Source: Paenibacillus xylanexedens (lineage in GTDB: Bacteria; Bacillota; Bacilli; Paenibacillales; Paenibacillaceae). Taken from it: a stretch of 64,000 nt of DNA. The stretch is taken from the NCBI RefSeq assembly GCF_007680605.1, contig NZ_VEIO01000003.1:62001-126000 (forward strand), in the 5' to 3' direction. This document shows positions 18,246 through 28,800 of the stretch, in pieces. Positions within the stretch are counted from its first letter, which is position 1; each line of letters starts with the position of its first letter. The translations under genes were made by a program, and so were the position numbers. The notes below the pieces were generated by a model. That model was not told the origin of the DNA and searched no databases. It saw only the letters and a program-made list of their open reading frames with translations.

Positions 18246-21200
18246 TTATTTAAGAGCATAGAAGATATCGCCAAGTTCCTCCATACTTAAATCCTCAACC
18301 GTAAAATCACTAGGTGTATATTCAACGTTCTCCTGTTCCGAGCAATGTCGTACGATATACTTAAGATTGTTAAGGAATTCTTGGCTGAAGGCCTCCATAG
18401 TGGAGTGTGAGAATACACCCGTTTGATAACTTAAAATAAACTTCATCTGTCCTTCAGAAAACATTCCGTTTATTTCTATATCCCGAGCTCCATCCACAGG
18501 TTCACTATATGCCTTGCCTGTTGCAAAATTAGACATCGTAAACTCTTGAGTTCCATGAGTATCAATTTGACCAAGATAGTTAAACAATATTTGAGGCTTA
18601 GGTACAGGAATGAATCCATTCTTTAATGAATCCGGGGTGAGGTACTTCAATATACCGTAGCCGATCCCCTTTTTTGGAACCTTTCTCAATGTTTCTTTGA
18701 CGGTTTTAATTACATCAGATACATCATTTTTCGGAAGCTGAAATAGCACAGGATACATACTGGTAAACCATCCTATCGTTCTGGATATATCCAGGTGGTC
18801 CATAATTTCTTCACGTCCATGACCCTCCAGACTGACGACAACATCTGATTGGCCTGACCATCTTCTAATGGTTAGAGCCAGTGCAGCCAATAAAATATCG
18901 TTTATTTCGGTCCGATAGGCTCTATGAACCGTAGTAATTAATTGTTCCGATACTTTTTTATCCAGTTCACTCGTGATTTCGCCAGTCGTTTCACGATCCA
19001 GTGAGGAAAATGGCTTATCCGGAATCAAAACGACTGGAGACTGCTGTATCCTTGACCAATACGGAATTTCCTGAAGGAGTGTATGACTTTGTGCGTACTG
19101 AATCAACTGGTGGCTCCACTCCAGATAGGACGTTGTCTTATCAGGTAAGACGATTGCCATCCCATTCACTGCTTGTTCATATGCTGTCGAGAAATCCTCG
19201 AATAAGATCCGCCAGGATACTCCATCTATGAGCAAGTGATGCACAACAAATATAAGATAGTCCCCGTGCCCCGTCTTAAATTGTCCCAGTCGAACTAGCG
19301 GTCCCTTTTCAATATCGAGTGCTCGATGAAGGATCTCTGCTTGTTGCTGGATAACAGTTCCCACCTCCGTATCATCATGTATCTCAAAAGTTTCAAGCTC
19401 GTAAATCCCAGGCACCATGGTACGGTTCATCTGATAGTACCCTTCAGAATTTGCAGCAAAAATGATTCGAAGCGAGTCATGGTGTTGGACTATATGGTCC
19501 ATTGCCGTGCTAATTTCTTCACTGTTCCAACCCTCTGGACGATACAAAAGCGCAGATTGATTCCAGTGACTTATATCAGACAGCTTCTGCTCAAAGAACC
19601 AATGCTGGATTGGCGTTAGGCTCACCTCTCCTACTACAGGCTGCTGGCTAATTCTGATTGTTTTCTCCTGAAGATAGGGCGTAATTTCCTGTATAGATGG
19701 ATGTTTTAAAAACGTAGATACCTCGACCTTCAAGTTATGCTTGCTAAGATTAGCCACAAACGTAATAGCCTTAATGGAATCCCCGCCCAGTTCAAAAAAG
19801 TTATCTGTTACTCCAATTCGCTCCACCTGTAGAACATCAGACCATATACTGGCCAACAGCATTTCCTGTTTACTTTCTGGCGCAAGGTAGGTGCTCGCAA
19901 CAGCTATATCGGGCTCAGGCAAAGCCTTGGCATTTAATTTCCCGTTGTGGTTCAAAGGAAGCCTTTCCAATTGTACAAAATGAGACGGAATCATATAATC
20001 TGGGAGTTGTTCTGCTAAAAACATTCTGATGTCCGCTTTATCCAACGAAGTTTCCGATACGTAATAAGCACTTAAGTAAGGCATATTCATATGATCATAC
20101 TTGGTGACAACAGCTCCCTCTTTAACCAAACTGTAATCTAACAATTTACCTGTAATCTCATCTAGTTCAATACGATAGCCCCTGATCTTGACCTGATTAT
20201 CTATTCTGCCAAGATACTCAATATTCCCATCAGGTAACCAACGGGCAAGATCTCCTGTTTTGTACATCTTTTGATTAGATAAAAACGGGTTTTCTACGAA
20301 TTTTTGCTCAGTTAAGTCGTCACGATTAATATATCCTCTGGCTAGACACGTACCTGAAATACATAGTTCTCCTGGAATACCAATGGGTTGGAGCTGATTC
20401 TTCTGATTAATGATATATAACATAACGTTGTCAATTGGCTTGCCAATTGGAACAGTTCTAATCTCATCCTGCGGAGAACAATTATAAAAAGAAACATCGA
20501 CTGTGGCTTCCGTAGGTCCGTATAAATTGTATAAGCCCGTAGAAAGACCTAACCTATGAAATCTGGACACATGATTGGGCAATAAAGCTTCACCGCTTGT
20601 GAATATTCTTTTAAGACTTAGAATCTGTTCTGCATAGGATGGAATCTCTATAAAATCCAAAAAACTATTAAACATGGAAGGAACAAAGTGAATGCTTGTA
20701 ACAACATATCGCTGGATAACATCTATCATACTTTGCGGTGATTTTTCTTCTTCCGGTTTTAGAATACATAAACGAGCGCCCGTAAAGAACCACATCATTA
20801 GCTCCCAAACAGATACATCAAATACATACGGGGTTTTTTGCAAAAACACATCGTGTTCCTGAATGTTATATTCTTTGACCATCCAGGTAATACGGTTGAA
20901 TAATGTACCGTGTTCAATCATGACCCCCTTCGGTTGGCCTGTTGAGCCTGAAGTATAAATAATATAGGCAAGGTCATGCTCTTCATTTACAGAAAGCAAA
21001 TTGCTTATATCACCGCAGTATATTTCGGGATTATCAAGATTCACGCGCTTAACATCTATATTTTCCAGGTGATCTTCTAGAGACTTCGTTGTCAGCAACA
21101 GGTTCGCCCCGCTGTTTTCGATCATATATTTAATTCTCTTTTTAGGAAAATCCTGTGAAATAGGCATATATGCAGCTCCTGATTTGAGGATGCCCATGAT

Positions 21201-24200
21201 GCCAATCATCATCTCAAAGGAACGCTCTGCCATGATGCCGACTATACTGTTTCGAGTAATTCCGTTTTGTTGTAAATGTCTTGCCAGTTGATTAGCACGT
21301 TCGTTCAGATCTGCGTAATTCATATACTGACCATCAAAAATTAAAGCTGTGCTATTCGGTTTTTTTTCAGCCTGTTCCTCGAATATGCGGTGTACTGGCC
21401 TAAACGAAGGATATATAACCCCCGTGTCATTAAATTCTGTTAATATCTTATGTTTCTCTACTTTCGTAATCACTTCTATATCGCCCAACATATCATCGGG
21501 ATGTTCTAAAAGTTGGTCTAAAAGATGCATAAAGTGAGTTGACATGCCCTCAATAGTATTTTTTTCAAACAGTTGCGTACTATATTCAATAAAAATCTGT
21601 ATATCTGTCGTATTCTTCTCCCGAATATACCAGGTCAAGTCCAGCTTGGAATGATTCCATTTCATAGGAAGTGCTGAAAAATGGATATCTGTATCTCGGC
21701 TGATCTGAGTGTCCGGGTTCTCAAATACGAACATCGTATCGAACAATGGATTTCTACTTATATCCCGGCGGATGTTAAGTCGTTCCAGTAGCTTTTCCAG
21801 CGGATAATCCTGATTTTCCATCGCTGCGAAAACCGTTTGCTTCACATTCATTAAGAATTGCTTGAAGGTAATCGACGGTGAAGGGAAACTCCGAATTGCT
21901 AACGTGCTTGCAAACATACCGACCACAGGTTCTACATCAAAATGGGAACGGCCTGCAGTATTGGTCCCTACAATAATATCCTCTGCCCCCGTATATTTAG
22001 CCAAAAGTACGTTATATACAGAGAGAAGAACCGTATATACAGAGAGATGATGCTGTTTCGCAAATTCATTTAATTTTCCCGTTAATTGCGGTGTTACTTG
22101 AATATTATAAATATTCCCTTCGAATTGCTGCACAGAAGGACGCGGATAATCGGTAGGAATATCAAGGGTAGGTAACTCCCCGTGCATTTGGTCTAACCAA
22201 TATCTCTCTTGTTTTTTCATTTCATCATGCTCTGCCAGTTGTTGCTGCCATACCGAATAATCCTTATATTGAATATGCAGTTCAGGAAGACTTTCACCCC
22301 GATACAATTTCATCATCTCATCAAGCAAAATATCGGCAGATAACCCATCGAAAACAATATGATTAATATCCATTAGTAAAAAATGACGTTGCATATTCAG
22401 CTTGATCAGCTTGACGCGAATTAGAGGCGCTTCATTCAGCTTGAACGGCTTCATAAATTGTTGCATCCATAATGTCGCTTCTTCAGTGGCTGATTCCATA
22501 TACTCAACTAGAAAATCTACCTTGTCATGAACCTTTTGTTTAAGCTCACTTCCGATTAAATGAAAAGATGTACGTAAGGCCTCATGCCGATCTACCAGGT
22601 CCTCAATGACCCCTTTTAATCGTGCTGCGTCTAATTTCCCTTTCAGCTCAAAAATAAATGGAATGTGATAGCTCGTCCCTATACCATCTAATTGCTGAAC
22701 TGAGTACAGTCTTTTTTGGGCTGAAGATACCGCATAATACTCCGCTTTCGGCACTTGAATTATAGAGGGGTAAGTTAAAGTTATTTTTTCCTTCATTAAA
22801 TATTTAGCCAGTTCCCGAATTGTGGGATGGGTCATAATCGTTTGTAGAGAGATCTTGAGTTTTAGTGACTTCTGGATACGCGATAGCAACATCAGGGCTT
22901 TTAAAGAATGCCCTCCTATCGAAAAAAATGGGTCAGTCATACTAACATTTGTTTTGCCCAAGACTTCCTTCCATATTTGGAGTAGCGCCTCCTCCGTAGA
23001 GTTAAGCGTAATCTCTTCCGAGTTCGCATCCATTGTTGCAGGATCAGGTAACTTCTTCCTATCCACTTTTCCACTTAGTGTCAGCGGGATGGACTGAACT
23101 ACTGTAAAACTGGAAGGTATCATATACTCTGGTAATTTCTTTTTCAAAGCTGCTCTAAGCACATCTTGCTGGATATCCTGATGATTTGTTACGATATAGG
23201 CACATAACTCCTCTTGTCCTATCTCTTTACCGTAAATGATAACCACAGCTTCTTTTATAGACGACTGCTCACGTAATACAGCCTCAATTTCACCTAACTC
23301 AATTCGGTAGCCTCTTATTTTGGCCTGCTTGTCCATTCGACCTAAATATTGAATATTTCCATCCTCCAAAAAACGGGCCAAGTCACCGGTTCGATACATT
23401 TTCTCCCCTGGTCTGAACGGATTGGGCGTGAACTTCTCTGCGGTGAGTTCTTCTTGTCCCCAATAACCTTTAGCAAGCCCCTCTCCGCCAATGCACAGCT
23501 CCCCTGCTATTCCAACGGGCTGTAGCTTTCCATCTTTATTCACGATATAAGCCAGCTTATTGTAAACAGGCTTTCCAATATGGATATTTTTGGTAGAAAC
23601 CTCAAATACAGCATGTGTCGCATCAACGGTCGTCTCCGTAGGGCCGTAAGCGTTCAAAAAGACCCTACCTTTGCCCCACTTCTCGACAACACTCGACTCC
23701 ACCTCTTCTCCTCCTGTGGAGATTAGTTTTAAATCTGGTAATTCCATATAGGGTAGTATCTTCAGCATAGATGGTACAAACTGTATGGAAGAAACTTTTT
23801 GATCGCGTAAGTAATGCATGAATGGTTCGCCTGATAGCATAAAATCTTTATTCACAACAATTAAGGTTGCCCCATTCAGGAGCGTTAAAAAAATCTCACC
23901 GACTGACGCATCAAAACTAAGAGAAGCCGTTTGTAGAACACGCTCCCCATGCTTGATATAATACATATCAGCGACAAGGCTATAATTATGCAGGGCCTGA
24001 TGGTCAACCATTACCCCCTTAGGCTTACCTGTAGATCCCGATGTGTAAATCATATACACCAGATCTTCCGCCTGATTTACGTTCTTAATGTTCTCCCCAT
24101 TCCCCTTGAACATCAAAGGATCATCAATCCATAGGGTGTGCCCCCAAAAATGGGAATAGACAGATGTATTCCTGTCACGAATTAAATATGCCGCACCGCT

Positions 24201-25877
24201 ATCTCTCAGCATATGTTCTATTCTTTCTTCTGGATAGGAATGGTCGATCGGTAGATAGGCTGCACCTGCCTTGATAACACCCAAAATGGCTATGACCATC
24301 TCTATAGAGCGGTCTGTCATGACGGCGACAAATTCATTACGCCGAACACCTAACTCCCGTAAACGTTCAGAAACCTGGTTTACCTTGATATTTAATTCGT
24401 AATAAGATACTGAGGTATTTCCATATACAACTGCTTCCGTATGCGGATAGCGCACTACCTGCTCCTCAAACAGCTCTTGAATGGTTTTATGTTTCGCAAA
24501 ATCCTGACGTGTGTTATTAAACTGCTCTAAAATCCTCTTCCGTTCATCATTTGAAATGATATCCAACTGACTCGCGTTCATACCCGGATCTTGAGCAAGT
24601 TGAAAAATCATATTTTGAAAATGGGTACTGATTCTGTTGATAAAGGGATCACTATACAAATTGGTATTATACGTAATAACAACCTTCATGTGTTCGCCCG
24701 GATAAACCGTAACATCCAGATTATAATTAGTCTGTTCGAAAGCCTCCATATTTGTAATTTCAAAGGGTAGGCTGGCTTCCATATTTAATAATTTCATATC
24801 TAACGGGTAGTTCTCAAAAACAATTACATGGTCAACTATATTGCTTCGGTATCCCGAATGCTCTGCAAGCTCTGACAAAGATACATAGCTGTACTTCTCA
24901 ATGTGTACAGCATGTTGCTGCACATTCCGCATCAAATCTGCAATACTTTGCCCCGGCTGGCTACTTATTCGTACTGGAACTGTATTAATAAACAAACCTA
25001 CGATACTTTCGATATGCTCAACGTCCGCAGATCTGCCCGAAACAACTGTCCCAAATACGACATCGTCTGTATTATTGTACTTTTGCAACAGAATTCCCCA
25101 TAGTGTTTGAAATGCTGTACTCAGTGTGACCTGATTCTGTATTGCAATCTTCGACAATAGAGTTGTTGCTTGCTCACTAAGCTCAAATATACTCGTTCCA
25201 GCCTGATAATCCGTCGAAATTGTCGTTTTATCACCTGGCAGAGAAGCGTATTCATCATAATCCTGCAAGTAGTTTTCCCAGTATGCCAGGGGCTGTTCGC
25301 TATCCTGTTGTTGTAGCCACTTAATATAACTACTGTATGGAAATGCATGATCGACATATATCGTATTACCACTCAACGATTCATGATAAAAACGAAGCAA
25401 GTCTTTAAGTACAAGCTCAATACACCATCCATCCATTAAAATATGATGATGACTCCAGACAAGCTGGTATTCGAGTGCGTTTAATTGGAACAGGGCAAAA
25501 CGAATCAGAACATCCGACTGAAGATCAAAACCGATTTCTCGATCTTCGAGTTTGAATCTTTCCATATAAAAATGTTGCTCTGATTCATCCATATGCGATA
25601 AATCCTTAAAGATTAATGTGGTGGGGCGTTCCTTCAAAACAAGCTGAATAGGCGTATTGAAGGAACTGTGTATAAAGGTTGTTCTTAGAATGTCATACTT
25701 CTGAATTAAAGCATTTATACTCTTTTCCAAGACAGAAATATCAACCGTGCCATTAATGGATAAAACCATTTGCTCAAAATAGGCACTTGATTTGGAATCT
25801 TGTAGATAGTGATACAGAATACCTTTCTGAAGAGGAGATAGCTCATACATATCTTTAATATTCTTTTTATCTATCAT
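18246..25877 (-). CDS. NRPS NrpB, modules 3 and 4: C-A(unknown)-T-C-A(Ser)-T-E
   Basis: A 2543-residue middle enzyme. Order seen: COM-acceptor head (IKDMYELSPLQKGILYHY); C with HHILMDG (His144), accepting a D-residue; A3 with pocket DAGQSGAVD, not a standard code (Gly239 and Asp331 recall Orn/Dab pockets but the acidic 278 is Gln); T with IGGHSL (Ser991); C with NHIVFDG (Asn1172-His1173, the second and catalytic His is kept); A4 with pocket DVWHFSLVD, the Ser code; T with LGGDSI (Ser2034); E with HHLLIDGVSWR (His2213). The end, TPSDFTVEDLSMEELGDIF, is a COM-donor tail that should dock on NrpC. Start ATG 25877 has GAGGTG about 7 bases upstream; GTG 25886 overlaps it. It begins 22 bases after NrpA. 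Confidence 0.93.
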   Translation of the reverse strand: MIDKKNIKDMYELSPLQKGILYHYLQDSKSSAYFEQMVLSINGTVDISVLEKSINALIQKYDILRTTFIHSSFNTPIQLVLKERPTTLIFKDLSHMDESEQHFYMERFKLEDREIGFDLQSDVLIRFALFQLNALEYQLVWSHHHILMDGWCIELVLKDLLRFYHESLSGNTIYVDHAFPYSSYIKWLQQQDSEQPLAYWENYLQDYDEYASLPGDKTTISTDYQAGTSIFELSEQATTLLSKIAIQNQVTLSTAFQTLWGILLQKYNNTDDVVFGTVVSGRSADVEHIESIVGLFINTVPVRISSQPGQSIADLMRNVQQHAVHIEKYSYVSLSELAEHSGYRSNIVDHVIVFENYPLDMKLLNMEASLPFEITNMEAFEQTNYNLDVTVYPGEHMKVVITYNTNLYSDPFINRISTHFQNMIFQLAQDPGMNASQLDIISNDERKRILEQFNNTRQDFAKHKTIQELFEEQVVRYPHTEAVVYGNTSVSYYELNIKVNQVSERLRELGVRRNEFVAVMTDRSIEMVIAILGVIKAGAAYLPIDHSYPEERIEHMLRDSGAAYLIRDRNTSVYSHFWGHTLWIDDPLMFKGNGENIKNVNQAEDLVYMIYTSGSTGKPKGVMVDHQALHNYSLVADMYYIKHGERVLQTASLSFDASVGEIFLTLLNGATLIVVNKDFMLSGEPFMHYLRDQKVSSIQFVPSMLKILPYMELPDLKLISTGGEEVESSVVEKWGKGRVFLNAYGPTETTVDATHAVFEVSTKNIHIGKPVYNKLAYIVNKDGKLQPVGIAGELCIGGEGLAKGYWGQEELTAEKFTPNPFRPGEKMYRTGDLARFLEDGNIQYLGRMDKQAKIRGYRIELGEIEAVLREQSSIKEAVVIIYGKEIGQEELCAYIVTNHQDIQQDVLRAALKKKLPEYMIPSSFTVVQSIPLTLSGKVDRKKLPDPATMDANSEEITLNSTEEALLQIWKEVLGKTNVSMTDPFFSIGGHSLKALMLLSRIQKSLKLKISLQTIMTHPTIRELAKYLMKEKITLTYPSIIQVPKAEYYAVSSAQKRLYSVQQLDGIGTSYHIPFIFELKGKLDAARLKGVIEDLVDRHEALRTSFHLIGSELKQKVHDKVDFLVEYMESATEEATLWMQQFMKPFKLNEAPLIRVKLIKLNMQRHFLLMDINHIVFDGLSADILLDEMMKLYRGESLPELHIQYKDYSVWQQQLAEHDEMKKQERYWLDQMHGELPTLDIPTDYPRPSVQQFEGNIYNIQVTPQLTGKLNEFAKQHHLSVYTVLLSVYNVLLAKYTGAEDIIVGTNTAGRSHFDVEPVVGMFASTLAIRSFPSPSITFKQFLMNVKQTVFAAMENQDYPLEKLLERLNIRRDISRNPLFDTMFVFENPDTQISRDTDIHFSALPMKWNHSKLDLTWYIREKNTTDIQIFIEYSTQLFEKNTIEGMSTHFMHLLDQLLEHPDDMLGDIEVITKVEKHKILTEFNDTGVIYPSFRPVHRIFEEQAEKKPNSTALIFDGQYMNYADLNERANQLARHLQQNGITRNSIVGIMAERSFEMMIGIMGILKSGAAYMPISQDFPKKRIKYMIENSGANLLLTTKSLEDHLENIDVKRVNLDNPEIYCGDISNLLSVNEEHDLAYIIYTSGSTGQPKGVMIEHGTLFNRITWMVKEYNIQEHDVFLQKTPYVFDVSVWELMMWFFTGARLCILKPEEEKSPQSMIDVIQRYVVTSIHFVPSMFNSFLDFIEIPSYAEQILSLKRIFTSGEALLPNHVSRFHRLGLSTGLYNLYGPTEATVDVSFYNCSPQDEIRTVPIGKPIDNVMLYIINQKNQLQPIGIPGELCISGTCLARGYINRDDLTEQKFVENPFLSNQKMYKTGDLARWLPDGNIEYLGRIDNQVKIRGYRIELDEITGKLLDYSLVKEGAVVTKYDHMNMPYLSAYYVSETSLDKADIRMFLAEQLPDYMIPSHFVQLERLPLNHNGKLNAKALPEPDIAVASTYLAPESKQEMLLASIWSDVLQVERIGVTDNFFELGGDSIKAITFVANLSKHNLKVEVSTFLKHPSIQEITPYLQEKTIRISQQPVVGEVSLTPIQHWFFEQKLSDISHWNQSALLYRPEGWNSEEISTAMDHIVQHHDSLRIIFAANSEGYYQMNRTMVPGIYELETFEIHDDTEVGTVIQQQAEILHRALDIEKGPLVRLGQFKTGHGDYLIFVVHHLLIDGVSWRILFEDFSTAYEQAVNGMAIVLPDKTTSYLEWSHQLIQYAQSHTLLQEIPYWSRIQQSPVVLIPDKPFSSLDRETTGEITSELDKKVSEQLITTVHRAYRTEINDILLAALALTIRRWSGQSDVVVSLEGHGREEIMDHLDISRTIGWFTSMYPVLFQLPKNDVSDVIKTVKETLRKVPKKGIGYGILKYLTPDSLKNGFIPVPKPQILFNYLGQIDTHGTQEFTMSNFATGKAYSEPVDGARDIEINGMFSEGQMKFILSYQTGVFSHSTMEAFSQEFLNNLKYIVRHCSEQENVEYTPSDFTVEDLSMEELGDIFYALK

Positions 25878-25899
25878 TCCCAGCACCTCAATACCTGTT

Positions 25900-28800
25900 T
25901 TAGTTTAAGGAATTCAGGAATAAATCCAGTTCCTCTTGATTGATTCCTTTGGCACTAAAATCGCTTGATGTCAGTACCTGTTCCTTTTTCTCCATGCAAT
26001 ACTGAATAATATTGTACAAACTTGCTTGAAATGTCTCGACGAGCCTATTCATCGCCTGATTAGCATATAGGTTCGGATCATATCGGAATTCCAACAGTAA
26101 AGTTTCCTGATTAACCGCTCCATTAATTTCTAACTCATTCGTCATCGGTGTAAGTGGACTTATTGAGTCTCCGATAGAAATCGAGGATTGGCCCAATCCC
26201 TGTAATAAAGTTCCCGTATCAAATACACCTAAATAGTTAAAGCTGATTCCCGTGGATAGACTCGGTGCATGGGTCAATTTGTCCGCACATATATACTTCA
26301 TAATTCCATAGCCTATGCCTTTATTAGGGATGCTCCGCAGTGTATTTTTGACCGTTTTAATAACTTCCCCGATCTCAAGATTGTCCAATGTGAAGATGAC
26401 TGGAAAGATGGATGTAAACCATCCCAGTGTTCTACTGATGTTAATTTCTCTGTGGATATTTTCTCTTCCATGGCCTTCCAAGGAAACGGATATCATTGGA
26501 TTCCCTGTGCATTGAGTCATGGTCAATACAAGAGCACTCAGTAAAATATCGTTAACTTCTGTGTTGAATGCACGGTGAACCTGAGTCAATAGATCCTGTG
26601 TAATTCGTTTCGGAAATATAATTGAAATTACCTTGCTATCCTGCATGGTGCATCTACGTGCACTTTCCCGGTTCTTAGAGAGCTGTTGCCGTATAAACCT
26701 ATCTTGATTTTCCCAAAAACCGAATTCATTTTGGAATTGTTGTGTGCTCGCATACTCCTGTAAAGCATAACTCCACTCCTTAAACGAATCGGTTTTTGAA
26801 GGAAGGACTGCCTCAAGATTATGTTCAAGCTGTGTATATACCTGATTAAGATCCTCCAGAAGAATACGCCATGAAACCCCATCAATCACCAGATGATGAA
26901 CGGCTATAAACAGGTATTCTTTTTCAGGTGTTTTAAAAAGTCCCGCTTGCATTAAGATACCCTCAGAAAGATTCATACCTTTTTGCAGTCTACTCGTTTC
27001 CTTCTTCATGCTCTCTTCCCAGTCCATCTCCGTTTGCCAATGAAAGACATGAAATTCAAAACTCTTATGATCCAATCCCTGATTCATTTGAATAACTTGA
27101 TTTTGTTCCTTAATAAATTTCATACGTAGCGCATCATGATGTTCAATAAGCTTCATCAAGGACTTTTCGACTCGTTTGTCATCCCATATCGTATCCGCCG
27201 GAAGAAGAATAGACTGATTCCAATGCTGATCTTCGGGAAATCCCTGCTCATAAAACCAATGTTGTATCGGTGTTAGTTGCACTTGTCCTATGATAGCTTG
27301 TTGTTCGGACTCCTTACGGATAGGAACAACGTATGGGGCTAATTCTATAATACTCGGATACTCATAGAGCCTTTTTAAATCCAATTTATAGTGGTGTTTG
27401 CTTAACTGAGCCGCAATTTGAATACCCTTGATTGAATCTCCGCCCAATTTAATAAAATGATCCAGCAAACCTATACGATCAACTTTAAGAATTTCTTGCC
27501 AAATGGATACCAAAAGAGCTTCTATTTCATTAGAGGGCTCAACGTAGGTCACAGCTTCGGAAACACCTAGATAAGGATCCGGCAAAGCTTTTCTGTCTAT
27601 CTTCAGATTAGGAGTCAAAGGCAATGAAGATAGTGTAACAATATAGTTAGGGATCATATATTGAGGCAGTAGGGCACCTAAATATGTCCATAACTCTTCA
27701 CGGATACTGTCATCTTTCAGTACTACATAAGCAGCTAATTTAGTATGTTGCTCTTCCTGACAATCAATAACAATGGCTTCCAAGACACTTGGATGCTTTA
27801 AAAGCGTCTCTGTAATCTCTTCCATTTCGATACGGTGACCATTAATTTTAACCTGATGATCTATTCGACCCATAAATTCAATAGTACCATTCGGCAACCA
27901 TCGACCTAAATCTCCCGATCTATAGATTCGACCTTCTCCAAACGGATTATTAACAAATTTCTCCTTGGTAAGGTCCGGCTTATTCCAATATCCCCTTGCA
28001 ATTCCTGCCCCACCGATATAAATTTCTCCAGACACCCCGATCGGTTGTAGCTGCATATTAGAATTCACAATATATATTTTTTTATTGGGTATAGGCTTCC
28101 CTATTGTAATTTTGTCTGTATGCTTGGTGATAACCCCCAAAGTAGATCCGATCGTCGCTTCCGTTGGCCCGTATCCATTAATGAAATTTCTGCCTTCTCC
28201 CCATATCTCTACAAGCTCCTTGCTACAAGCTTCCCCTACTGTTGTTATTGTTTTCAAATGAGGTAAGCTTTTGTATTCTACCGCTCTCAGCATGCTGGGT
28301 GGAAGAATAGCGGCTGTAATTTTCTTTTCCCGAAGCATATGCAAGAGATCCGAAATAATGTTCTCCTTCTTCTCCACATATAATGTCGCACCGGAGAGGA
28401 GGGTCTGAAAGATTTCTGCAACTGATCCATCAAAACTAAATGGGGCAAATTGTAAAACTCTTGAATCTTCATGAATACCCAACGTAGGGGCTGTCAATAA
28501 AAAGTTACTTAATCCCTGATGCTCGATCATGACTCCTTTTGGATTTCCAGTAGATCCGGATGTATAGATCATATAAGCCAGGTCATGAGCTGTATTTATG
28601 TTCGGCAGATTATCAGAGGTAGTTTCTGTTTTGTAATCTGATAGCTCCACTTTCAGAACTTCCCCCGGATAGTCAGTAGGTACCTGAACATCCAAATGAG
28701 TTAATAGCCAATGGGTTCTACTATCTTTCAACATATATTGTATCCGCTCGACAGGATAGGTAGGATCAATCGGCATATAAGCCCCCCCTGCCTTAAGTAC

